From positions 182,445 through 246,444 of the forward strand of contig NZ_JBLKRT010000001.1 of the NCBI RefSeq assembly GCF_047607445.1: a DNA stretch of 64,000 nucleotides, in the 5' to 3' direction. The position numbers and the translations under genes were made by a program. The notes beneath the pieces were generated by a model that worked only from the letters and a program-made list of their open reading frames with translations, did no database searches and had not been told where the DNA came from. Source of the DNA: Crystallibacter sulfonylureivorans_A. Lineage in GTDB: Bacteria; Actinomycetota; Actinomycetes; Actinomycetales; Micrococcaceae. Shown piece after piece: positions 11,849 to 20,231 of the stretch (its first letter is position 1; the number at the start of each line of letters is the position of its first letter).

Positions 11849-12748
11849 ATGATTACCGCGGTTGAGCTTGGGCTGATCTACGCGATCATGGCCCTGGGGG
11901 TCTATCTGACCTTCCGCATCCTCAATTTCCCCGACCTGACAGTCGACGGCAGCTTCACCACCGGTGCCGGCGTTGCCGCCATCAGCATCATCAACGGCAT
12001 GCCGCCGGTCATGGCCACCGTCCTGGCGTTCATCGCCGGCATGGCCGCCGGCGCGGTCACCGGTCTGCTGCATACCAAGGGCAAGATCAACGGCCTGCTG
12101 GCCGGCATCCTGACCATGATCGCCCTCTATTCCATCAACCTGCGCATCATGGGCAAGTCCAATCTGCCACTGTTGCGTGAAGAAACCCTGATCACCCCGC
12201 TGCGCGAAGCGGGCATGCTCGGTGGCATCGGCGCCATCGCCATCTTCCTGCTGGTCGCGCTCGCGGTGAAGGTGATCATGGACTGGTTCCTGCATACCGA
12301 CATCGGATTGGCCATGCAGGCCACCGGCGACAACGAACAGATGATCCGCAGCTTCGGCGTCAGCACCGACAACCAGAAGATTCTTGGCCTGTCGCTGTCC
12401 AATGGACTGGTAGCACTCTGCGGCGCCTTCATTGCCCAGTACCAGGGCTTCGCCGACATCGGCATGGGCATCGGCCTGATCCTGGCCGGCCTGGCCTCGG
12501 TGATCATCGGCCAGGCGATCTTCGGAACCCGCCTGATCTGGATCGCCACGCTGGCCGTGGTGCTGGGCTCGGTGCTGTACCGCGTAGTCATCCAGTTGGC
12601 CCTGCAAGCCGGGCTGGAGCCCAACGATATGAAACTGGTCTCCGCCGTGCTGGTAGTCATCGCGCTGGTCCTTCCGCAGTGGAAGGTCTTCGCCCGGGTC
12701 GGCGGGCTGGGGAAGATGAAGAAGTCGCTGATGGGAGCGAAGGGCTGA
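11849..12748 (+). CDS. ABC transporter permease (BPD_transp_2 type)
   Basis: Integral membrane subunit of 299 residues with about eight or nine hydrophobic segments. It resembles the permeases that pair with PF04392 binding proteins (TrpY/YufP-like fold related to branched-chain amino acid permeases). The motif AIMALGVYLTFRILNFPDLT near the N-terminus is characteristic. ATG at 11849 follows AGAGAACCAAGGTCC. It ends 1 nt before the ATPase gene, so the two are tightly coupled. Confidence 0.82.
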   Translation: MITAVELGLIYAIMALGVYLTFRILNFPDLTVDGSFTTGAGVAAISIINGMPPVMATVLAFIAGMAAGAVTGLLHTKGKINGLLAGILTMIALYSINLRIMGKSNLPLLREETLITPLREAGMLGGIGAIAIFLLVALAVKVIMDWFLHTDIGLAMQATGDNEQMIRSFGVSTDNQKILGLSLSNGLVALCGAFIAQYQGFADIGMGIGLILAGLASVIIGQAIFGTRLIWIATLAVVLGSVLYRVVIQLALQAGLEPNDMKLVSAVLVVIALVLPQWKVFARVGGLGKMKKSLMGAKG

Positions 12749-12749
12749 C

Positions 12750-13538
12750 ATGCTGGATATCAAGAACGTTCACAAGACCTTCTTCGCAGGCACCGTCAAC
12801 GAGCGGGTGGCCCTGCAAGAGATCAACCTGTCCTTGACTGCCGGCGAGTTCGTCACGGTCATCGGCAGCAACGGCGCCGGTAAGTCGACCATCCTGAACA
12901 TCACTTCCGGAAAGCTCCGCCCGGACACCGGCACGGTCAGCATCGACGGCAAGGACGTCACCAGGCTGGTCGACCACCAGCGTGCCCGCTACATCGGGCG
13001 CGTTTTCCAGGACCCGATGGCCGGCACCTCGCCGGAAATGACCATTGAAGAGAACCTGGCCATTGCCTACGAGCGCGGCAAGCGGCGGGGACTCCGGCCC
13101 GGTGTGACGCGCAAGAAGCGCGAGTTCTTCAAGGAGGAGCTGCGCTCCCTGGAACTGGGCCTGGAAAACCGGCTCAAGGCCAAGGTGGGGCTGCTCTCGG
13201 GCGGCCAGCGGCAGGCGCTGTCGCTGTTGATGGCCACTTTCAGCAGCCCCAAAATCCTGCTGCTGGACGAGCACACCGCCGCACTGGATCCGCAGCGTGC
13301 GGACCTGGTCAGCCGGCTGACGGCCGAAGTGGTGGACCGGCACCAGCTGACCACGCTGATGGTCACGCACAACATGGAGCAGGCACTGCGGCTGGGCACC
13401 CGCTTGATCATGATGCATGAGGGCCGGATCATCCTGGATCTGGACCAAGAGCAGAAGCTGAAGGCCACCGTGCCGGACCTGCTGCACGAGTTCGAAAAGA
13501 TCAAGGGCGTGGTGGACGACCGCACCATGCTCCAGTAG
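12750..13538 (+). CDS. ABC transporter ATP-binding protein
   Basis: ATPase of the same importer, 262 residues. Walker A GSNGAGKST at about 39-47, signature LLSGGQRQ, Walker B ILLLDEHTAALD, switch His in VTHNMEQA. Walker B reads DEH rather than the more usual DEP, a variant seen in this subfamily. The ATG follows the permease stop by one base. It is the last gene of the operon, convergent with the WYL regulator, with a shared terminator hairpin at the junction. Confidence 0.85.
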   Translation: MLDIKNVHKTFFAGTVNERVALQEINLSLTAGEFVTVIGSNGAGKSTILNITSGKLRPDTGTVSIDGKDVTRLVDHQRARYIGRVFQDPMAGTSPEMTIEENLAIAYERGKRRGLRPGVTRKKREFFKEELRSLELGLENRLKAKVGLLSGGQRQALSLLMATFSSPKILLLDEHTAALDPQRADLVSRLTAEVVDRHQLTTLMVTHNMEQALRLGTRLIMMHEGRIILDLDQEQKLKATVPDLLHEFEKIKGVVDDRTMLQ

Positions 13539-13578
13539 CAACCGCGGCTCCCGGGGCAGCGGCCCATGGCAGCGCACG

Positions 13579-13618
13579 ACGGCGGCTGTCCCACCTAGGC
13601 GGGTGGGGCGGCCGCCGT
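13579..13618. terminator. Bidirectional hairpin between ABC ATPase and WYL regulator
   Basis: Outer arms ACGGCGGC / GCCGCCGT, inner arms CCCACC / GGTGGG. It includes the stop codon of the WYL gene and is followed on the plus strand by GTTTCC. Likely serves both convergent genes. Confidence 0.55.
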
Positions 13619-14578
13619 TTCCGTTCCCGCAGCCGCGGACAACCGGCCGGCAAGCTCCGCCGCTCGTTGCCGGAATTCCGCCGGTTCCAGAATCTCAAAG
13701 GCGAAGCCGACGGCGGCCAGCTGCACCAGGGGATAGTCGAGCGAATCGTAGCCGGCGCGCAGCACGGTGGCTTCGCCGTCGTCGGACAGGGAAGCGATGT
13801 TCGGCGGGATGCGCTCGGCGACGGCCTGCAGCGGAGCGTCGATACGGACCACGACGTCGAACTGGTAGGGGGACCGGGTGATCGACTGTTGGACGTAGGC
13901 CGCGAGGTCCGGCTGCGGCAGCTGCCGCGGGGTAAAGCGTTCCCGCGGCGTCGGTACGGATTCGAACCGGTCCACCCGGAAGGTACGCCAGTCCTGCCGG
14001 CCGGTATCGAAGGCCACCAAATACCAGCGGCGGCCGGTGTCCACCAGACGGTAGGGTTCGGCCAGCCGGCGGGAGGATTCACCGTCGGCCTTGGCGTAAC
14101 GGAAACCGATCACGCGCCGCTCGGCAACTGCGCTGGAAATGCCGGTCAGCACCTCGGGATCCACCGCCGCAGTGGGGCCGGCCAGGGTGACCACGGCGTT
14201 CTTCAGGGTGGAGAATTTCGGTCGCAGCCGCGAGGGCAGCACCTGCTCCAGCTTGGTCAGGGCTCGCAGCGAAGCTTCACCGACGCCGGCCACCGGACTG
14301 GCCGTCACTGCGCTCAGGCCCAGCGCCACGGCCAGGGCCTCGTCGTCGTCCAGCAGCAGCGGCGGCAGTTGGGCCCCCGCGCCCAACTGGTAGCCGCCGG
14401 CCACGCCGGGGGAGGCATTGATGGGATAACCCAGGCTGCGCAATTTGCCGATGTCCCGGCGGACCGTGCGCTCGGTGACGCTCATCCGCTCGGCCAGGGC
14501 GGAACCGGTCCACTCCCGGCGCATCTGGAGCAGGGAAAGCAATTGGAGCAGCCGTGCGGACGTTTCAAGCATGGGCAC
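13595..14578 (-). CDS. HTH/WYL-domain transcriptional regulator
   Basis: Regulator of 327 residues. An N-terminal HTH_11-type winged helix (about 5-60, with SALAERMSVTERTVRRDIGK) is followed by a WYL domain (about 140-215, with RRWYLVAFDTGRQDWRTFRVDR) and a C-terminal WCX-type extension. WYL domains sense small or nucleic acid ligands and often control DNA-damage or defence genes. No defence gene is adjacent; the divergent DinB-fold gene is the closest potential target. Ends in an Ala/Pro tail. ATG at 14578. Confidence 0.83.
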   Translation of the reverse strand: MPMLETSARLLQLLSLLQMRREWTGSALAERMSVTERTVRRDIGKLRSLGYPINASPGVAGGYQLGAGAQLPPLLLDDDEALAVALGLSAVTASPVAGVGEASLRALTKLEQVLPSRLRPKFSTLKNAVVTLAGPTAAVDPEVLTGISSAVAERRVIGFRYAKADGESSRRLAEPYRLVDTGRRWYLVAFDTGRQDWRTFRVDRFESVPTPRERFTPRQLPQPDLAAYVQQSITRSPYQFDVVVRIDAPLQAVAERIPPNIASLSDDGEATVLRAGYDSLDYPLVQLAAVGFAFEILEPAEFRQRAAELAGRLSAAAGTETAAAPPA

Positions 14579-14802
14579 CTATGTCTGAAGCCGCCGGTCC
14601 CGCGGATGCTCTCCGCTGCGGATCGGAGCCGGTATTTCCGGACCTAGCGCTCAATCTACCCGTGATTGAGGACGAGAGCTGTCCGTGATCCACGGTGGAA
14701 GGCCGGAATTCAGCCGCCCGGCACTGGGCAAGGGGCGGCCGGGCCCGCCAAGATGGACTCGAGGCTCAGTGTGGCGGCGTTTGGGGTCTGACGGGAGCAG
14801 GA

Positions 14803-15360
14803 ATGTCCTTCAATGCGGCAGTGGAAGTAGTGGAGCAACTGTCCTGGCACTGGGACGCCCAGGCGCGGCCCCGGTTGCACGGGCTCACGGACGAGGAGTA
14901 TTTCTGGGAGCCCGCCGAGGGCTGCTGGAACGTCCGCCATCGCGGCACCAGCAGCGCACAGCTGGCGGTGGGCGCCGGGGATTTCGTCATCGAGTTCGCG
15001 GTCCCGGAACCCAAGCCGCCGCCGGTAACAACGGTGGCCTGGCGCCTGAACCACATTCTGGTGGGGGTGCTTGGGAGCCGAAACGCTGCACACTTTGGCG
15101 GTCCGCCAGTAGGCTACGAGTCCTTCGAGTATCCGGGGACCGCCGCCGGGGCGCTGGCCCTGTTGGATGAGTACTACGCGCGCTGGCTCAAAGGTGTCCG
15201 CGCGCTCGGTGAGGATGGGCTTGGCCGGCCGTGCGGGCCCGCGGAGGGGCATTTTGCCGACCGGTCCATGGGTGCGCTGGTGCTGCACATCAATCGGGAG
15301 CTGATTCATCATTTGGCCGAGATTGCGCTCTTACGCGACTTGTTTGCCCACCGCCGGTAG
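14803..15360 (+). CDS. DinB-superfamily protein
   Basis: Four-helix-bundle DinB-like protein of 185 residues. Conserved features: WHWDAQARPRL near the N-terminus, the LNHILVG segment in the middle and HINRELIHHLAEIALLRDLF at the end, supplying the His residues of the metal site. Proteins of this group are often thiol-dependent or unknown-function enzymes. ATG at 14803 has GGGAGCAGG just upstream; the upstream frame to 14695 has no family match. It is divergent from the WYL regulator and followed by a clear terminator. Confidence 0.72.
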   Translation: MSFNAAVEVVEQLSWHWDAQARPRLHGLTDEEYFWEPAEGCWNVRHRGTSSAQLAVGAGDFVIEFAVPEPKPPPVTTVAWRLNHILVGVLGSRNAAHFGGPPVGYESFEYPGTAAGALALLDEYYARWLKGVRALGEDGLGRPCGPAEGHFADRSMGALVLHINRELIHHLAEIALLRDLFAHRR

Positions 15361-15366
15361 CAAGCC

Positions 15367-15393
15367 AAAGCCCGGCCGGATCGGCCGGGCTTT
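15367..15393 (+). terminator. Rho-independent terminator after the DinB gene
   Basis: Perfect 12-bp inverted repeat AAAGCCCGGCCG / CGGCCGGGCTTT with a GAT loop. The A and T ends give terminator character in both directions, so it also serves the small minus-strand gene that reads toward it. Confidence 0.8.
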
Positions 15394-15453
15394 GCTGTGG
15401 CGGTGTTGGAGGGCGGCGGTGTGAGATAGCGACGGTGTTGCACCGGTGGCGCG

Positions 15454-15621
15454 CTAGGCCAGTCGGGTCACCTCGGAATAGGGGCGGCTCGGGACGGAGC
15501 CCGCGGTCCAGTCGGCGTGTGAGCGTTCCGGCGGGGTTTCGCCGCGCCCGTCCCGGATGACCGATCGGACGGTGGCGACGATGACGAAGAGTGCCAATGC
15601 GGTGATCAGAAGGAGTTCCAT
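15454..15621 (-). CDS. Small membrane protein, 55 residues
   Basis: A short reading frame starting ATG at 15621: MELLLITALALFVIVATVRS, then a hydrophilic tail with Pro/Ser/Arg ending in SEVTRLA. One N-terminal transmembrane segment (about residues 2-18). A GAGG lies close upstream of the ATG, and the frame sits between two terminators or promoters with no other gene. I do not recognise a family. The codon choice (G/C third positions) is consistent with a real gene. Confidence 0.55.
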   Translation of the reverse strand: MELLLITALALFVIVATVRSVIRDGRGETPPERSHADWTAGSVPSRPYSEVTRLA

Positions 15622-15657
15622 GCCTCAATAGTGATCCTGATGAAGCAGAAAAAAGAG

Positions 15658-15692
15658 TGGCAGAAACGACCATAAAGCATAAAAAACTGCCA
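15658..15692 (+). promoter_or_regulatory. Promoter with inverted repeat before the GlxA-type regulator
   Basis: Inverted repeat TGGCAG (15658-15663) / CTGCCA (15687-15692) brackets an AT-rich spacer. The right half overlaps the -10-like CATACT (15691-15696) that lies 6 nt before the ATG at 15703. This layout suits autoregulation of a leaderless gene. Confidence 0.4.
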
Positions 15693-15702
15693 TACTGGTT
15701 TC

Positions 15703-16725
15703 ATGTTGAAAACAGTGGCTGTGGTGGTGCTGCCAGGGGCCGCACCGTTCGAGTTTGGCGTGGTCTGCGAAGTCTTCGGCATAGACCGGTCCGACCGGGG
15801 CACGGGGGTTCCGGCGTTCGACTTCCGCATCTGCACGACCGTGCCCGGGGAGGTCAGCAGCAAGCTGGGATTCTCCCTCAACGTCCCGCTGGGCTTGGAA
15901 ACGGCCGCCGACGCAGACCTGGTGGTGGTTGCCCCCTACCAGCAGATGGATCAAGTCCCGGACGAACTGAAGGAAGCCCTGCATGCCGCGCATGCCCGCG
16001 GCGCCTGGGTGCTGTCCGTGTGCTCGGCGGCGTTCGTGCTGGCCGAAGCCGGGCTGCTGGACGGACGCCGTGCCACAACGCACTGGCAGTACTCCCACCA
16101 GCTGGCGGCCAGCTACCCGCAGATCGACGTCGACGAAAACGTGCTGTATGTCGAGGACGACCGCATTATCACCAGTGCCGGGACGGCAGCGGGGATCGAC
16201 GCCTGCCTGCACTTGGTCCGCACCGAACTCGGAGCTTCGGTGGCAACGGCGATCGCCCGGGACATGGTGGTGCCGCCGCACCGGGCCGGAGGACAGGCAC
16301 AGTACATCGACCGCCCAATGTCGCTGGCCGGCTGCCACACGCTCAAAGACCTGCTGGTGTGGCTGGACGAAAACCTGGCCCAGGACGTGACGGTTGCCCA
16401 GCTGGCGGCCAGGGTGCACATGTCGGAGCGCACCTTCGCGCGCCGGTTCCGGGCCGAAACGGGTGCCACTCCGGCAGCCTGGATCAACGCGCAGCGGGTG
16501 CTCCGCGCCCAGGAGTTGCTGGAGGAATCGGACCTGAATATCGACGAAATAGCGCGGATCACGGGATTCGGGCAGGCGGTGCTGCTGCGCCACCATTTCG
16601 CCAAGGCCGTGGGTGTGAGTCCGGCAGCCTACCGCCGCACCTTCCGGGGCAGCGGGGTCGGTAGCGGCGTCGGCAGTGGCGCAACGGCCAAGGAGCGCCA
16701 ACCGGCAGCCAGCGCGGCCCGTTAA
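15703..16725 (+). CDS. GlxA-family AraC-type regulator with DJ-1/PfpI domain
   Basis: Transcription regulator of 340 residues. Residues about 1-190 form a DJ-1/PfpI-like domain (starting VAVVVLPGAAPFEFG, with the nucleophile-elbow region VLSVCSAAFVLAEAGLLDGR). Residues about 215-320 form an AraC-type double HTH (ARVHMSERTFARRFRAETG and ITGFGQAVLLRHHF). Members regulate catabolic or stress genes. The C-terminus ends in an unusual GSGVGSGVGSG tail. The start ATG has a -10-like box 6 nt upstream. Its target is not evident from neighbours. Confidence 0.85.
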   Translation: MLKTVAVVVLPGAAPFEFGVVCEVFGIDRSDRGTGVPAFDFRICTTVPGEVSSKLGFSLNVPLGLETAADADLVVVAPYQQMDQVPDELKEALHAAHARGAWVLSVCSAAFVLAEAGLLDGRRATTHWQYSHQLAASYPQIDVDENVLYVEDDRIITSAGTAAGIDACLHLVRTELGASVATAIARDMVVPPHRAGGQAQYIDRPMSLAGCHTLKDLLVWLDENLAQDVTVAQLAARVHMSERTFARRFRAETGATPAAWINAQRVLRAQELLEESDLNIDEIARITGFGQAVLLRHHFAKAVGVSPAAYRRTFRGSGVGSGVGSGATAKERQPAASAAR

Positions 16726-16738
16726 GCCGGTTAACGAA

Positions 16739-16766
16739 GGAATCCCCGGCCGTGGCCGGGGATTCC
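16739..16766. terminator. Terminator hairpin between the GlxA-type gene and tRNA-Arg
   Basis: Thirteen-base inverted repeat GGAATCCCCGGCC / GGCCGGGGATTCC with a very short loop. It lies between the convergent regulator gene and the tRNA, and is not followed by a strong T-run. Confidence 0.65.
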
Positions 16767-16785
16767 CCAAGTCCTGCAGTATCAG

Positions 16786-16858
16786 TGCCCTCGATAGGAT
16801 TCGAACCTACGGCCTTCTGCTCCGGAGGCAGACGCTCTATCCCCTGAGCTACGAGGGC
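16786..16858 (-). tRNA. tRNA-Arg(CCG)
   Basis: Minus-strand cloverleaf of 73 nt: acceptor GCCCTCG / CGAGGGC, D-arm GCTCAGGGGATAGAGC, anticodon stem TCTGC / GCAGA around loop CTCCGGA giving anticodon CCG, and T-loop GGTTCGAATCC. It reads the codon CGG. CCA is not encoded. Confidence 0.95.
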
Positions 16859-17049
16859 GTGGCACCGGCTGTTCACCTAATGCCCTGCGGGACCTACTGA
16901 GCTTATCAGTATCCGAGCCGACAGAAAAAATGCGCACCGCCGCGCGCCGGACGGGGCCGGTGCAGGGGAGCGACAGACCCGCCAGAACGGCCGGTGCGAG
17001 CCCCGTCACAGCAGGACCGCGGAAAGCCGGGTGGTACAAGCGATTGCCC

Positions 17050-17055
17050 TATGCT
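17050..17055 (+). promoter_or_regulatory. -10 box for leaderless argS
   Basis: TATGCT, 6 nt before the GTG start of argS at 17062. No Shine-Dalgarno is visible, which supports a leaderless message. The -35 region is not well conserved. Confidence 0.5.
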
Positions 17056-17061
17056 TGTTGG

Positions 17062-18705
17062 GTGACTCCTGAAGAACTTTCCGCTGCCATTGCCGCCTGC
17101 CTGCAGGCCGCCGTCGACGCCGGCGATTTCGCCGTCGAAATGCCGGACGAGGTCCGGGTGGAGCGACCCAAGAACCGGGAGCATGGGGACTGGGCCACCA
17201 ACATTGCCATGCAGCTGGGTAAAAAGGCCGGCATGAATCCGCGCCAGTTCGCGGAGATCCTGAGCGCCCGTCTGGAGAAGATCGACGGCGTTGCCCGGGT
17301 TGAGATTGCCGGCCCCGGCTTCCTCAACATCACCGTGGATGCCGCCGCAGCCGGCGTGTTGGCCAAGAGCATCGTCGAAGCGGGCACCGGCTACGGCACC
17401 AGCGAGGAGTTGGCCGGGCAGCGCATCAACCTGGAGTTCGTCTCCGCCAACCCCACCGGCCCCATTCATCTGGGCGGCACCCGCTGGGCCGCGCTCGGCG
17501 ATTCGCTGGCACGCATCCTGGTGGCGCAAGGCGCGGACGTGGCCCGCGAGTATTACTTCAACGACCACGGATCGCAGATCGACCGCTTTGCCCGTTCCCT
17601 CCTGGCGAAGGCCAAGGGCGAGGCGGCACCCGAGGACGGCTACGGCGGAGACTACATCGCCGACATTGCCAACGCCGTGCTGGAACAGAACCCCGATGCG
17701 CTCTCCGCCGCGGACCCGCAGGAAGAGTTCCGCAGCCGCGGTGTGGAGCTGATGTTCGCCGCGATCAAGAAGTCGCTGCATGAATTCGGCGTCGACTTTG
17801 ACGTGTACTTCCACGAGAATTCGCTGTTCGAGGACGGTGCCGTCGAGACGTTGCTGGAAGAACTGAAAGGCTCCGGCAGCCTCTACTACAGCGACGGCGC
17901 ATGGTGGCTGAAGTCCACCGACTTCGGCGACGACAAGGACCGCGTGGTCATCAAGTCCGACGGCAACGCCGCCTACATCGCCGGCGACATCGCCTACTTC
18001 AAGAACAAACGGGACCGCGGATTCGACCTGTGCATCTACATGCTCGGCGCCGACCACCACGGCTACGTCGCCCGGCTGAAGGCCGCCGCGGCGGCGATGG
18101 GCGACAGCGCCGACCGGGTGGAAGTGCTGATCGGGCAGATGGTCAACCTGGTCAAGGACGGCAAGCCGGTGCGGATGTCCAAGCGAGCCGGCACCGTGGT
18201 GACCATGGAGGACCTTGTCGACGCCGTGGGCGTGGACGCGGCCCGGTACGCCCTGACCCGCTCGCACGCGGATTCCAACATCGACATTGACTTGGACCTG
18301 CTGGTCAAGCACAGCAACGACAACCCGGTCTATTACGTGCAGTACGCGCACGCCCGGACCTGCGCCGTCGCCCGCAACGCTGCCGCCTCCGGAGTGGACC
18401 GCAGCGCGTTCGACGCATCGCTGCTGGACCACGCCACCGAGAACGAACTCCTGGCCGTGCTGGGTGCCTACCCTTCGGTGGTCGCCATGGCGGCAAAGTT
18501 CCGCGAACCACACCGCGTGGCCCGCCACCTGGAAGTCATCGCCGGCGCCTACCACCGCTGGTACGACGCCTGCCGCGTCACTCCGATTGGCGACGGCGAA
18601 GTGACCGACACGCACCGCACCCGGCTGTGGCTGAACACCGCCGTGACCCAAGTGCTGGCCAACGGCCTGGACCTGCTGGGCGTCAGCGCCCCGGAGAGGA
18701 TGTAA
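17062..18705 (+). CDS. argS: Arginyl-tRNA synthetase
   Basis: Class I aminoacyl-tRNA synthetase, 547 residues, charging tRNA-Arg (a tRNA-Arg gene lies just upstream on the other strand). The HIGH-type motif is in NPTGPIHLGGTRW, the KMSKS-type motif is VRMSKRAGT, and the C-terminal DALR anticodon-binding domain contains YVQYAHARTCAVARN. The GTG start at 17062 (protein begins TPEELSAA after the initiator) matches family N-termini. The longer frame from 16930 is Arg/Pro-rich upstream sequence. The stop overlaps the lysA ATG (TAATG), so lysA is translationally coupled. Confidence 0.95.
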   Translation: MTPEELSAAIAACLQAAVDAGDFAVEMPDEVRVERPKNREHGDWATNIAMQLGKKAGMNPRQFAEILSARLEKIDGVARVEIAGPGFLNITVDAAAAGVLAKSIVEAGTGYGTSEELAGQRINLEFVSANPTGPIHLGGTRWAALGDSLARILVAQGADVAREYYFNDHGSQIDRFARSLLAKAKGEAAPEDGYGGDYIADIANAVLEQNPDALSAADPQEEFRSRGVELMFAAIKKSLHEFGVDFDVYFHENSLFEDGAVETLLEELKGSGSLYYSDGAWWLKSTDFGDDKDRVVIKSDGNAAYIAGDIAYFKNKRDRGFDLCIYMLGADHHGYVARLKAAAAAMGDSADRVEVLIGQMVNLVKDGKPVRMSKRAGTVVTMEDLVDAVGVDAARYALTRSHADSNIDIDLDLLVKHSNDNPVYYVQYAHARTCAVARNAAASGVDRSAFDASLLDHATENELLAVLGAYPSVVAMAAKFREPHRVARHLEVIAGAYHRWYDACRVTPIGDGEVTDTHRTRLWLNTAVTQVLANGLDLLGVSAPERM

Positions 18706-20174
18706 TGCCCGCTGCACATGAATCCGTCGCCGCGTCCGAGCTTGCCCCGGACTGGCTGAACTTCCCGCAGGATGCCAACATGCTGGATGCCAAACTGTGG
18801 GCCCAGGACGTAGCCCGCGGCGCAGCCGGCGAACTGGAAATCTCCGGCATCGGCGTCACCGAGCTCAAGGAGCAGTTCGGCACGCCGCTGTTTGTGGTCT
18901 CCGAGGACGACTTCCGCGCCCGGGCCCGCGCCTTCAAACAGGCATTCGACGATGCCTTCAGCTCGCTCTGCGGCGGCGTGGACGTCTATTACGCCGGCAA
19001 GGCGTTCCTGAGCGTGGAAATCGCCCGCTGGGTGGCACAGGAAGGGCTGCGGCTGGACACCTGCAGCGGCGGGGAGCTTGCCGTTGCCGCCCGCGCCGGC
19101 ATCCCGGGGGAGAACCTGGGCCTGCACGGCAACAACAAGTCGGACGCCGAGATCCACCGTGCGCTGGACATGGGGCTGGGCCGCATTGTGGTGGACAGCC
19201 TGGACGAACTGGCGCGGGTCGGCGCCATCGCTGCCGCCCGCGGCGAGATGGCCAACGTCATGCTGCGGCTGACCCCCGGAGTGCACGCGCACACACACGA
19301 GTTCATTGCCACGGCGCATGAAGACCAGAAGTTCGGCCTCTCGATGGCGGGCGCGGATCCCCAGCACGACGCCGGTGCCCCGGCTCAGTCCGCTGGCTCG
19401 CCTGCCGCGCAGGCCGTGGCGGCGGCGTTGGCGCACGAGTCAATCAACCTGCTGGGCCTGCATTGCCATATCGGCTCGCAGATTTTCGAGCCCGAGGGGT
19501 TCGCGCTGGCGGCAGAGCGGTTGCTCACGTTCGTGGCACAGGTCCGGGATGAGCATGGCGTGGACCTGCATGAACTCGATCTGGGCGGCGGCTACGGCAT
19601 CGCCTACACCGAAGCAGACACGCCGCGCCCGCCGGCGGAACTCGCCCACGCGATGGCCGCCGTCGTTCGCTCCGTGACCGACCGGCTGGGGATTCCGGTG
19701 CCGCGGATCTCGATTGAGCCGGGCCGCGCAATTGCCGGACCGAGCACGTTTACGCTGTACTCGGCCGGGACCCGGAAGACCGTGCAGGTGGACCTGGACG
19801 GTGGCGGCAGCAGTCCGCGGCGCTATGTGTCCGTGGACGGCGGCATGAGCGACAACGCCCGGCCGGTGCTCTACGACGCCGATTATTCCGCCGTCTTGGC
19901 GTCCCGTGTGACGGAAGCGGCGCCGATTATTTCCCGCGTGGTTGGTAAACACTGCGAGAGCGGTGACATTGTAGTCAGGAACGTTTACCTGCCCGAGGAC
20001 ATCGAGGCGGGGGACCTGCTGGCAGTGCCGGCGACCGGGGCCTATTGCTGGGCGCTCTCCAGCAACTACAACTATGTTGCCCGGCCGCCTGTGGTTGCCG
20101 TACGCGGCGGCGAGGCGCGGTTGATCATCCGCGGCGAAACTGAAGACGACCTGCTGGCCCGCGACCTGGGCTGA
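18705..20174 (+). CDS. lysA: Diaminopimelate decarboxylase
   Basis: PLP-dependent fold-III decarboxylase, 489 residues, last step of lysine synthesis (meso-diaminopimelate to lysine). The PLP lysine is K99 in YYAGKAF. Other motifs: HIGSQIF, the phosphate-binding GGGYGIAY, EPGR, and the active-site cysteine motif CESGD near the C-terminus. A short Ala/Ser-rich insertion (DAGAPAQSAGSPAAQ) precedes the HIGS motif. It overlaps argS by 1 nt and is followed by hom 57 nt later, forming an amino-acid operon. Confidence 0.94.
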   Translation: MPAAHESVAASELAPDWLNFPQDANMLDAKLWAQDVARGAAGELEISGIGVTELKEQFGTPLFVVSEDDFRARARAFKQAFDDAFSSLCGGVDVYYAGKAFLSVEIARWVAQEGLRLDTCSGGELAVAARAGIPGENLGLHGNNKSDAEIHRALDMGLGRIVVDSLDELARVGAIAAARGEMANVMLRLTPGVHAHTHEFIATAHEDQKFGLSMAGADPQHDAGAPAQSAGSPAAQAVAAALAHESINLLGLHCHIGSQIFEPEGFALAAERLLTFVAQVRDEHGVDLHELDLGGGYGIAYTEADTPRPPAELAHAMAAVVRSVTDRLGIPVPRISIEPGRAIAGPSTFTLYSAGTRKTVQVDLDGGGSSPRRYVSVDGGMSDNARPVLYDADYSAVLASRVTEAAPIISRVVGKHCESGDIVVRNVYLPEDIEAGDLLAVPATGAYCWALSSNYNYVARPPVVAVRGGEARLIIRGETEDDLLARDLG

Positions 20175-20231
20175 GCCCCGGCGGGCAGCAGGCAAGGCGA
20201 GTGAGACACAAAGACTGAGAGTTTGGGCAGC

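Noticed and set aside
16906..18717. 603-codon minus-strand frame opposite argS
   Set aside because: Antisense shadow of argS with typical low-information composition.
20175..20231. Possible riboswitch or leader before hom
   Set aside because: Only 57 nt, with no conserved structure recognised.
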